A stretch of DNA of 15,727 nucleotides, from NCBI GenBank assembly GCA_035308525.1, contig DATGGM010000255.1:1-15727 (forward strand), in the 5' to 3' direction. Below, in pieces: positions 7,386-13,842 of this stretch. Numbering within the stretch: position 1 is the first letter of the stretch; every line of letters begins with the position of its first letter. Source of the DNA: Bog-159 sp035308525. Lineage in GTDB: Bacteria; Acidobacteriota; Terriglobia; Bryobacterales; Bryobacteraceae. The notes under the pieces are model-generated. The model ran no database searches. It had not been told where the DNA came from and saw only the letters and a program-made list of their open reading frames with translations. The translations under genes were made by a program, and so were the position numbers.

Positions 7386-9164
7386 ATGAAGCACAGCTTT
7401 GCGGTTTCCATTGGAGGCGCCGCGGGGCAGGGTGTTGCAACGCCGGGCAATATCTTTGCGCGGATCTTTGCCCGGCGCGGTCTGCATCTGCTCGCCTATA
7501 ACGCGTATCAATCCATCATCCGGGGCGGCCATACTTTTCTGACTATCCGCACGGGCCCGGACAAAATCCTGAGTTTCGGCGACCACATCGACCTGATGAT
7601 TCCCCTGAATCAGGACACCATGGACCGGCACTTGCACCTGCTGGGTCCGGGCGCGGCCGTGATCTACAACGGGGAGACCATCAAACCGGGAACGGCTAAC
7701 GAGGGAGTGCGGCTATGTCCGCTGCCGGTCTCGGAGCTGAGCACCAACAGCCGCAACAAGGTCGAACAGAATACCCTGGCCGTGGCCGCGGCGCTCAGCA
7801 TGATGGGAGTCGGTTTTCAACCGCTGGAGGAAGTGCTGGCGCAGCAGTTCAGGAAGAAGGGCGATGCGGTGGTGAGCGAGAACGTGGGTGTGGCGCGCAA
7901 TGCCTACCACTACGCCACGCAGCACTTCGCTCCGTTCCCGCGTCCCTTGCCGATGACCGAGAACCCCAAGGCCGTGCTCACCGGCAACATGGCGCTGGCC
8001 ATGGGCGGCGCGGCGGCGGGGGTGAAATTCTATTGCGCCTATCCCATGAGCCCATCCACCGGCGTGCTGCATTGGATGGCCTCGCACGCGCGCAAGGCCG
8101 GCATCATGGTGCGGCAGGTAGAGGACGAGATCGGTGTGATTAACATGGCCATCGGCGCGGCCCACGCCGGCGTGCGCGCCATGTGCGCCACCTCCGGGGG
8201 CGGCTTCGCCCTGATGACCGAGGGTCTGGGACTGGCCGCCATGATCGAGACGCCGGTAGTGGTGATCGATGTGCAACGCGCCGGGCCCTCCACGGGAGTC
8301 CCCACCAAGACCGAGCAGGGCGATCTGTGGCAGATGCTGGGCGCCGGCCACGGCGATTACCCGCGGGTCATCGGCACCCCCACCGACATCCTGGACTGCT
8401 TCCGGATGATCCCCGAAATCTTCAACGTGGTGGACAAGTACCAATGCCCCGGCATCGTGTTGGGCGATCTGCTCTTGTCTGAAGGCACTGCCAGCGTGGA
8501 ACCGGGCGACCTGGATTTTAACACTCCGATCGATCGCGGCGAGCTGATTACATCCGCAAATGGAAATGGGGCCAGTGTCTACAAGCGGTATCTATTGACC
8601 GAGAGCGGCGTCTCGCCGCGCGCCATTCCCGGCGTTCCGCACCATACGCACACGGTGGCGAGCGACGAGCACATGGAAGATGGCGTGCTTATCAGCGACG
8701 AGTTCACTAATCCCGTCAAGCGGCGCGAGATGATGGAAAAACGGCAGCGCAAAGTGGCCGGCATCGAAGCGTCCGTTCCGCCGCCGGAGCTGATAGGCGA
8801 TCCGGCCGCCGAAGTAACGCTGATCGGTTGGGGATCGACCATGGGCGTCATCCAGGAGGCCGTGGAGATGCTGAACGAAGAGGGCATTACAGCCAACCAG
8901 CTTCAGATCCGCTGGATGGTGCCGCTGCACGGCGAACGCATCGTCGAAATCCTGCGCGGCTGCCGCCATACCATCATCGTCGAGAACAACTTCAGCGGAC
9001 AGTTCGCGCGCTATCTGCGCAGCGAAACCAGCTACGTCCCGGACGGGAACATCCGCAAGTACGACGGAGAGCCGTTCATGCCGCATCACATCGTGGAAGC
9101 GGTGAAGGAACAACTGGCCGGGAGCACCAAGCTGTCCGTGCCGATGCACGAAATCATGGTCTAG
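7386..9164 (+). CDS. korA: 2-oxoglutarate:ferredoxin oxidoreductase, alpha subunit (gamma-alpha fusion)
   Basis: 592 residues from the ATG at 7386, chosen because GGAGGG sits 6 bases upstream and the protein then opens with the conserved MKHSFAVSIGGAAGQGV. Upstream in-frame starts (from 7302) would add 28 residues without family features. KorAB oxidatively decarboxylates 2-oxoglutarate to succinyl-CoA, passing electrons to ferredoxin, and can run in reverse. Residues 1-185 are the gamma domain (GGAAGQGV; SIIRGGHTF). Residues about 197-380 are the alpha pyrimidine-binding domain (CAYPMSPSTGVL at 217-228; VQRAGPSTGVPTKTEQGDLW at 296-315). About 475-580 is the C-terminal transketolase-like domain (GSTMGVIQEAVEML). 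The gamma-alpha fusion and length fit the KorA type of Mycobacterium and other aerobes. korB follows after 9 bases. Confidence 0.93.
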   Translation: MKHSFAVSIGGAAGQGVATPGNIFARIFARRGLHLLAYNAYQSIIRGGHTFLTIRTGPDKILSFGDHIDLMIPLNQDTMDRHLHLLGPGAAVIYNGETIKPGTANEGVRLCPLPVSELSTNSRNKVEQNTLAVAAALSMMGVGFQPLEEVLAQQFRKKGDAVVSENVGVARNAYHYATQHFAPFPRPLPMTENPKAVLTGNMALAMGGAAAGVKFYCAYPMSPSTGVLHWMASHARKAGIMVRQVEDEIGVINMAIGAAHAGVRAMCATSGGGFALMTEGLGLAAMIETPVVVIDVQRAGPSTGVPTKTEQGDLWQMLGAGHGDYPRVIGTPTDILDCFRMIPEIFNVVDKYQCPGIVLGDLLLSEGTASVEPGDLDFNTPIDRGELITSANGNGASVYKRYLLTESGVSPRAIPGVPHHTHTVASDEHMEDGVLISDEFTNPVKRREMMEKRQRKVAGIEASVPPPELIGDPAAEVTLIGWGSTMGVIQEAVEMLNEEGITANQLQIRWMVPLHGERIVEILRGCRHTIIVENNFSGQFARYLRSETSYVPDGNIRKYDGEPFMPHHIVEAVKEQLAGSTKLSVPMHEIMV

Positions 9165-9173
9165 GGGAGAATT

Positions 9174-10073
9174 ATGGCGACGACAATTGAAGCTTTGAAA
9201 CCGGTTAATCTGACCGACCTGAAAGGCAAAGTCGATCCCGACTGGTGCCCCGGCTGCGGCGATTTCGGCGTGCTGGCGGCCTTTCAGAAGGCGCTGGTGG
9301 AGTTGCAGATTCAGCCGTACAACGTGGTGACCATCAGCGGCATCGGCTGCTCCTCGAACCTGCCGGGCTTCATCGAAACCTACGGCATGCACACGCTGCA
9401 TGGCCGGGCACTGGCGGTGGCCACCGGCATGAAAATGGCCAATCACGACCTGACCGTAGTGGTCACGGGCGGCGATGGCGACGGCTTCGGCATTGGCGGC
9501 AACCATTTCATGCACACCATCCGGCGCAATGTCGACCTGCTGTATCTGGCCATGGACAACCAGATATACGGGCTGACCACGGGCCAGGTCTCGCCCACCA
9601 GCCGCATCGGCATGAAGACCAAGAGCACGCCGTTCGGCAGCGTGGAGGGCCCCATTAATCCCATTGCGCTGGCATTGGCGGCGGGAGGGTCGTTCGTGGC
9701 GCGCGCTTTCAGCGGCGATCAGAAGCACCTGACGGATCTGATCAAGCAGGGGCTGCAACACAGGGGTTTCTCCTTCATCGACGTCTTCAGCCCGTGCGTG
9801 ACCTACAACCACGACAACACCTATCCGTGGTTCAAGCAGCGCGTCAAGCGGCTGGAGGACGATAAGGGCTACGATCCCACCAACTGGCTGCAGGCCATGG
9901 AGCGCTCTCAGATCTGGGGCGAGGAGATTTACACAGGCAAATTCTTTCACAACCCGGAGCAGCCTGCCCTGCACGAACTGGAGCCGGTGCTCGACCAGGG
10001 CGGACCGCTGGCGCATCGCGACCTGCGCGTCGCGCCGGAAGCCGTGCGGGAGTTTATCAACGAGCTGATGTAG
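9174..10073 (+). CDS. korB: 2-oxoglutarate:ferredoxin oxidoreductase, beta subunit
   Basis: 299 residues; binds thiamine diphosphate and a [4Fe-4S] cluster and completes the KorAB enzyme. The cluster ligands expected for the family are visible: Cys25 and Cys28 (DWCPGCGDFG), Cys59 (GIGCSS) and Cys208 (FSPCVTYN). The thiamine/Mg motif is GGDGDGFGIGGNH (99-111), followed by MDNQIYGLTTGQ (127-138). The substrate subclass (2-oxoglutarate rather than pyruvate) is inferred from overall resemblance to KorB and the gamma-alpha fused partner. The ATG has GGGGAGA immediately upstream (from 9164, overlapping the korA stop). No ferredoxin gene or separate delta subunit lies in the window, so the electron acceptor must be encoded elsewhere. 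Confidence 0.93.
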   Translation: MATTIEALKPVNLTDLKGKVDPDWCPGCGDFGVLAAFQKALVELQIQPYNVVTISGIGCSSNLPGFIETYGMHTLHGRALAVATGMKMANHDLTVVVTGGDGDGFGIGGNHFMHTIRRNVDLLYLAMDNQIYGLTTGQVSPTSRIGMKTKSTPFGSVEGPINPIALALAAGGSFVARAFSGDQKHLTDLIKQGLQHRGFSFIDVFSPCVTYNHDNTYPWFKQRVKRLEDDKGYDPTNWLQAMERSQIWGEEIYTGKFFHNPEQPALHELEPVLDQGGPLAHRDLRVAPEAVREFINELM

Positions 10074-10167
10074 GGAAGGACCCGCGGAAGCGTGTTATAT
10101 TGAAACAACCCCGATGCGAAGGGGACCAAGAAGTTACTAATATAGGGTCAAATCTGTTCGACGCGGC

Positions 10168-10196
10168 CCGGGCGGAGCCTTTAGGATTCCGCCCGG
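10168..10196. terminator. Hairpin between convergent korB and GH29 genes
   Basis: CCGGGCGGA (10168-10176) pairs perfectly over 9 bases with TCCGCCCGG (10188-10196), and the 11-base loop could close further through CCT/AGG. It lies between two gene ends that face each other, as expected of a shared terminator. Neither side has a T tract, so it may instead be a transcript-end stabilising stem. The rest of 10074-10218 holds a small CCCC/GGGG hairpin (10109-10124) and TATATT (10096-10101), but no gene. Confidence 0.4.
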
Positions 10197-10218
10197 CACG
10201 CACCTGCCTCCCGGCTCC

Positions 10219-11697
10219 CTAAGCAAATTTGATTTTGAGGGCTATCGCGTGCGGCGAAGGCTGCAGCGGCGGCATCGGGATCCTTAGTCCCGCGGCATCC
10301 TGCGTCCAGCGCACTCCGCCATGCCCGAGCAACTCAACGCCGGCCACGCGCTCGGTCACCGACCGCACCACGGCGTCGCCTTTCGGCCAGCCCATCACGA
10401 AGGCGTACAGCGTACCGCCCTTGATGGTGAACCGGACGTCTTCCGCGGTCAGGTCCTTGCGCGCTTCTTCATTGAACGCGGCCTGCGGCTTCAACTGCGT
10501 GCCCGGACCCTCGCCGAACACTTTCCACGGACGCGTGCCGTGAATGCCCTCGCTGTTCACCGCCATCCAGGCGGTGATTTCCGCCAGGATGCGCCGCTCG
10601 TCCGAGTCCAGCTCTCCTGAATTCGGCAGCGGGAAATTCAGCAGCAGGTTGCCGTTGCGACTCACGATATCGCACAGCATATCGATCACCGTCTTGGGCG
10701 ATTTGTAGTGTGCGCCGCGCTTATAGTGCCACTCGCCCACGCATGTGTCGGTCTGCCAGGGGTTCGGCCAGATCTTGTCCACGATGCCGCGCTCCACGTC
10801 CAGCACGCAAGTGCCGGCATCGCAGTCCTCACGCCGCTTGCTGGTGTAGACCGCCTCCACCTTGCCGCCGTGCCTGCGGGCGCTCTCGTTGTAATGATGC
10901 GACACCAGCCGCAGGCCGTACTCTTCGAACGGCAGCGCGCCGTCGGTATAGAGCAAGTCGGGCTGATATTGATCCACCAGGTCCGTAATGCGCAGCAGCC
11001 AGTGGGCTCGCCAGGATTCGGGGATGCCATCCGGTCCCCACTGCAACTCGCGCTGTCCGAACGGCGCGCAGGCCGCCTCGCCGTAAAGATCCGCGTTGGC
11101 CGGGTCCACGCCGTCGTAGGCCACCCCTGCCAGCGCGCCGGTTTTGTCCGCGCCATGGCTCACCGCGAACCATTTATAGGTGATCCACAAGTGCTCGCTC
11201 ACGCCGAACTTCAGCCCTTCGCGCAATGCGGCCTTGCGGAACATGCCCACAACGTCTTTGCGCGGTCCCATGTTCACCGCGTTCCAGCGCGTGTGCTTCG
11301 AGTTCCAGAGGTCGAAATTGTCGTGGTGCACACCCATGCTGACGAAGTACTTCGCGCCGGCCTTCTTGTACAAGCCGACCAGGTGATCCGGATCGAACCG
11401 GTCGCCTTTCCAGGTAGGGATGACGTCCTTGAAGCCGAACTTGCTGGGGTGACCGTAAGTAGCCACGTGATGCTTATACTGCTCGCTGCCCTGCATGTAC
11501 ATGTTACGGGCATACCAGTCGCCGGCCTCGGCGGCCGATTGCGGTCCCCAATGCGCCCAGATGCCGAACTTGGCATCCCGGAACCATTCGGGGATCCGGT
11601 AATGTTTCAGCGATTCGCGGGTGGGGTCAAAAGGAGCAGCGGCTGCGGCGAAGCCCCCCGCCAGCAGCGCGAGCGTTTCTCTTCTGGTAAGCGTCAT
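10219..11697 (-). CDS. Tat-exported alpha-L-fucosidase-like glycosidase, family GH29
   Basis: 492 residues. The N-terminus MTLTRRETLALLAGGFAAAA is a twin-arginine signal peptide. The mature part shows GH29 landmarks: WFRDAKFGIWAHWGPQS (38-54), GAKYFVSMGVHHDNFDLW (114-131; the family usually has HHDGF), the nucleophile strand PDLLYTDG with Asp252, and NGNLLLNFPLP (348-358). A C-terminal beta domain follows (about 410-492). GH29 enzymes release alpha-L-fucose from glycans with retention of configuration; in soil bacteria, plant xyloglucan or arabinogalactan and microbial polymers are likely sources. The general acid cannot be placed by eye because it varies between subfamilies. The gene starts 11 bases after tatA on the same strand, without a clear Shine-Dalgarno sequence, so it is probably translated from the tatA transcript. 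Confidence 0.9.
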   Translation of the reverse strand: MTLTRRETLALLAGGFAAAAAPFDPTRESLKHYRIPEWFRDAKFGIWAHWGPQSAAEAGDWYARNMYMQGSEQYKHHVATYGHPSKFGFKDVIPTWKGDRFDPDHLVGLYKKAGAKYFVSMGVHHDNFDLWNSKHTRWNAVNMGPRKDVVGMFRKAALREGLKFGVSEHLWITYKWFAVSHGADKTGALAGVAYDGVDPANADLYGEAACAPFGQRELQWGPDGIPESWRAHWLLRITDLVDQYQPDLLYTDGALPFEEYGLRLVSHHYNESARRHGGKVEAVYTSKRREDCDAGTCVLDVERGIVDKIWPNPWQTDTCVGEWHYKRGAHYKSPKTVIDMLCDIVSRNGNLLLNFPLPNSGELDSDERRILAEITAWMAVNSEGIHGTRPWKVFGEGPGTQLKPQAAFNEEARKDLTAEDVRFTIKGGTLYAFVMGWPKGDAVVRSVTERVAGVELLGHGGVRWTQDAAGLRIPMPPLQPSPHAIALKIKFA

Positions 11698-11708
11698 GCG
11701 CCGCGACG

Positions 11709-11891
11709 TTAGTCTTTGGGCGGTGCGGGCTGCGTCGGCTCGTCAGGAGTGCTCTTCAGTGAATCTTTAAAGCTGCGAATGCCTTGCGCCAGGCCCTTGC
11801 CGAGCTCCGGCAGCTTCTGCGGACCGAAGAACAGCAGGGCGATAGCCAGGATCACAAGGAGGTGCCTGGGTTGGAGCAGATCTTCAATCAT
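11709..11891 (-). CDS. tatA: Twin-arginine translocase subunit TatA/TatE family
   Basis: 60 residues, a short but complete TatA. A brief N-terminus precedes one membrane helix (about 10-22, HLLVILAIALLFF), then the hinge FGP (22-24), then an amphipathic helix (about 25-46, KLPELGKGLAQGIRSFKDSL) and a Pro/acidic tail. TatA oligomers let folded proteins cross the cytoplasmic membrane through the TatBC receptor. AAGGAAC lies about 5 bases upstream of the ATG. No tatB or tatC is in the window, so it either serves a core system encoded elsewhere or is an extra paralogue. It sits directly upstream of the Tat-dependent GH29 gene and near two more Tat substrates. TatB is unlikely because the protein is short and lacks the longer charged tail. 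Confidence 0.9.
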   Translation of the reverse strand: MIEDLLQPRHLLVILAIALLFFGPQKLPELGKGLAQGIRSFKDSLKSTPDEPTQPAPPKD

Positions 11892-11948
11892 GATTGTTCC
11901 TTTGACTAGATGGTATCACAACCAGCAGAGGCCTCCCGGCTTATCGTC

Positions 11949-12047
11949 CTAACGCGCGAAATAACCGCTCTTGGCCCGCAGGATGTGGGGGCCGTCGGCG
12001 GCCGACGCGCCCGCGGCCAGCATTAGAATAACCAGCAATGTTCGCAT
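11949..12047 (-). CDS. Small secreted peptide or signal-peptide remnant (32 aa)
   Basis: A 32-codon frame encodes MRTLLVILMLAAGASA followed by ADGPHILRAKSGYFAR and a TAG stop. The first 16 residues are a convincing signal peptide with an ASA-A cleavage site, leaving a 16-residue mature part. It lies 57 bases upstream of tatA on the same strand. I do not recognise it. No other frame continues the protein beyond the stop, so it is either a genuine short peptide or the surviving 5' end of a lost secreted protein. There is no Shine-Dalgarno sequence, but TATTAA lies 7 bases before the ATG on the minus strand. A 15-base inverted repeat (CGTCGGC-G-GCCGACG, 11993-12007) lies inside it. Confidence 0.4.
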   Translation of the reverse strand: MRTLLVILMLAAGASAADGPHILRAKSGYFAR

Positions 12048-12121
12048 GCAAGGGTTAATACGCCCCACCGCCGCGGAGCGAATGCAAGATCCCACGCCGG
12101 AGGCGGGTTAACATGTGATTT
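12048..12121. promoter_or_regulatory. Divergent promoter region between GH32 and the tatA-GH29 unit
   Basis: The 74 bases separate divergent starts. For the plus strand, TAACAT (12109-12114) lies 7 bases before the GH32 ATG. For the minus strand, TATTAA (rc of 12055-12060) lies 7 bases before the small-peptide ATG. GGGTTAA occurs twice in the same orientation (12052-12058 and 12105-12111), overlapping both candidate -10 elements. This could be a shared operator or coincidence. GGAGG at 12099-12103 is too far from the GH32 ATG to be a normal ribosome binding site. Confidence 0.35.
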
Positions 12122-13564
12122 ATGCGACGACGCGATTTCCTGGCGCTGGCGGGCGCGGCTCCTTTCGCCGCGGCCGTGCCGGCCTCCAAATTGGCTGCCG
12201 ATCCGCACCGGCCGCAATATCATCTGTTGCCCACGGCCAACTGGATGAACGATCCGAACGGCCCCATATACTGGCAGGGCAAGTATCACATGTTCTACCA
12301 GTACAACCCCAACGGCGCTTTCTGGGGCGACATGCATTGGGGACACGCGGTAAGCGACGATATGGTGCGCTGGAAGCACCTGCCCATGGCCATGGCCCCT
12401 ACGCCGGGCGGTCCCGATAAGGACGGGGTCTTCAGCGGCTGCGCCGTGATCGACAATGATACGGTAGCAGCGATCTACACGGGGGTGAATCCCGAAACGC
12501 AGTGCATCGCCACCAGCAGCGGCGACTTGACCTCCTGGAAGAAGTTCGCCGGCAACCCAGTAGTGGCCGCGCCGCCGTCCGGGCTGGAAGTGGCCGGTTT
12601 TCGCGATCCCGCGGTGTGGAAAGAAGGCGATACCTGGCTGATGGCGGTGGGCTCCGGTTTTCGCGGGAAAGGCGGCGGCGTGCTGCTGTACGAATCCAGG
12701 GACCTGCGCCGTTGGAGCTACCTGCATCCGCTGGTGACCGGCAGAATGAAGGCCGGCGCCAGCGCCAAAGATCCCGTAGATAGCGGCGAAATGTGGGAAT
12801 GTCCTGACTTCTTCTCCATAGACCAAAAGTACCTCTTGATCTACTCGACCGAGCGCGTGGTGAAGTATCAACTGGGCATTTACACCGACCGCGTCCTGCA
12901 TCCGGAGACCATGGGCGGCATCGATCACGGTTGCTATTACGCGGCCCGCACCATGACGAACACCGGCGATCGCCGCATCCTGTGGGGGTGGGTGACGGAG
13001 GGCCGCAGCGAGGCTGCGCAACGCGCCGCCGGCTGGAGCGGCGTTATGTCCCTGCCGCGCGAGTTGAAGTTGTACGGCGCCCAGGTGCAGATGCGTCCTG
13101 CCGCTGAGGTTGAGACACTGCGCGGCAAGCACCTAGGCGCCGACGCCGGGGGCGACTGCCTGGAGATCCGCGCGGAGATCGATCCGGGCAATGCCGTGCA
13201 GGCCGGCCTGAAGCTGCGAGCCGCACCCGATTCAAGCGAACAGACGCTGGTGTACTACGACCGCCAGGCCAGACTGATTTGCGTGGACCGCAGCCAGTCC
13301 AGCACGGATGCGAGTGCGGACCACACGATGCAGTCCGGGCCCTTCCTGCTAGGGCGCGGCGAGCCGCTGCGTTTGCACATTTTCCTGGATGGATCGGTAG
13401 TCGAGATCTTCGTCAACGACCGGTTCTGCCTCACCGCGCGCATCTACCCGGCCGGTACGCGCAGCACCGGTCTGGGACTGTATGCCACGGCCATTACCGC
13501 AAAAATGCTGTCGTTCGACGTCTGGGAGATGCGTCCAATTTCGCCCAACCGCTTGACATCCTAA
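12122..13564 (+). CDS. Tat-exported GH32 glycosidase (levanase/invertase/fructanase type)
   Basis: 480 residues. MRRRDFLALAGAAPFAAAV is a twin-arginine signal with the RRxFL core. The three GH32 catalytic motifs are intact: WMNDPNG (41-47, nucleophile Asp44), FRDP (160-163, transition-state Asp162) and MWECPD (224-229, acid/base Glu226). The five-bladed propeller spans about 30-320 and the C-terminal beta-sandwich about 330-475 (FLDGSVVEIFVNDR). GH32 enzymes hydrolyse beta-fructofuranosides such as sucrose, levan or inulin; export points to a polymer or oligosaccharide taken from outside. The ATG at 12122 is fixed because the next upstream in-frame ATG (12113) is followed at once by TGA. It is transcribed away from tatA-GH29 and has no partner gene downstream on its strand. 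Confidence 0.93.
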   Translation: MRRRDFLALAGAAPFAAAVPASKLAADPHRPQYHLLPTANWMNDPNGPIYWQGKYHMFYQYNPNGAFWGDMHWGHAVSDDMVRWKHLPMAMAPTPGGPDKDGVFSGCAVIDNDTVAAIYTGVNPETQCIATSSGDLTSWKKFAGNPVVAAPPSGLEVAGFRDPAVWKEGDTWLMAVGSGFRGKGGGVLLYESRDLRRWSYLHPLVTGRMKAGASAKDPVDSGEMWECPDFFSIDQKYLLIYSTERVVKYQLGIYTDRVLHPETMGGIDHGCYYAARTMTNTGDRRILWGWVTEGRSEAAQRAAGWSGVMSLPRELKLYGAQVQMRPAAEVETLRGKHLGADAGGDCLEIRAEIDPGNAVQAGLKLRAAPDSSEQTLVYYDRQARLICVDRSQSSTDASADHTMQSGPFLLGRGEPLRLHIFLDGSVVEIFVNDRFCLTARIYPAGTRSTGLGLYATAITAKMLSFDVWEMRPISPNRLTS

Positions 13565-13842
13565 GCCCGAGATGCTTTGACTTACTCACAGGCTGCGCAG
13601 CCAAACTACGAAAAGCTCCGTTTTGGGCTGCATATTTGGCGTTACTGGACGGGCAACATTCGTATAACAGCGTCTAACCTGCTGTTGCGCAGCGATTTAC
13701 AGGCTTGTAACATGCAGTGCTGTATGAATGTGCACTTTGTTACGAAGTCTTTACGAACGTTGAACTTGTCTCAAATCGGGGAACACTTTCCACAAGCTTT
13801 TCCACAGACCGGTTGAAAAAATGGACGGCGTCTTGATGGGGT
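13565..13842. other. AT-richer convergent intergenic region with DnaA-box-like sites
   Basis: This gap separates the facing ends of the GH32 and Gfo/Idh/MocA genes and is visibly richer in A/T than its surroundings. It holds a perfect 12-base palindrome GGCTGCGCAGCC (13591-13602) and a hairpin AACAGC/GCTGTT with a 9-base loop (13666-13686). There is a direct repeat TTACGAA at 13740 and 13751. Three 9-mers resemble DnaA boxes: TTACTCACA (13582), CTTTCCACA (13786) and TTTTCCACA (13798). No T-tract terminator and no credible gene is seen. Confidence 0.45.

Noticed and set aside
8592..10016. Minus-strand open frame of 474 codons opposite korA-korB
   Set aside because: It is a shadow of the korAB reading frames in GC-rich DNA; its translation is His/Gly-rich and unrecognisable.
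7386..10073. Pyruvate:ferredoxin oxidoreductase as the identity of korAB
   Set aside because: The gamma-alpha fused large subunit of about 590 residues with a 299-residue beta subunit, and the resemblance to KorAB of aerobes, fit 2-oxoglutarate better. No delta ferredoxin domain is present.
12023..13132. Minus-strand open frame of 369 codons opposite the GH32 gene
   Set aside because: GH32 motifs on the other strand are complete, and this frame has no recognisable protein features.
13661..13690. Integron attC-like site (CGTCTAAC next to an inverted repeat)
   Set aside because: The paired core GTTRRRY and the expected longer imperfect palindrome are missing, and there is no integrase or cassette gene.
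13577..13816. 79-codon plus-strand frame in the convergent gap
   Set aside because: It begins with TTG, has no Shine-Dalgarno sequence and no recognisable motif, and its C-terminal FPQAFPQ comes from the repeated CCACA motifs.
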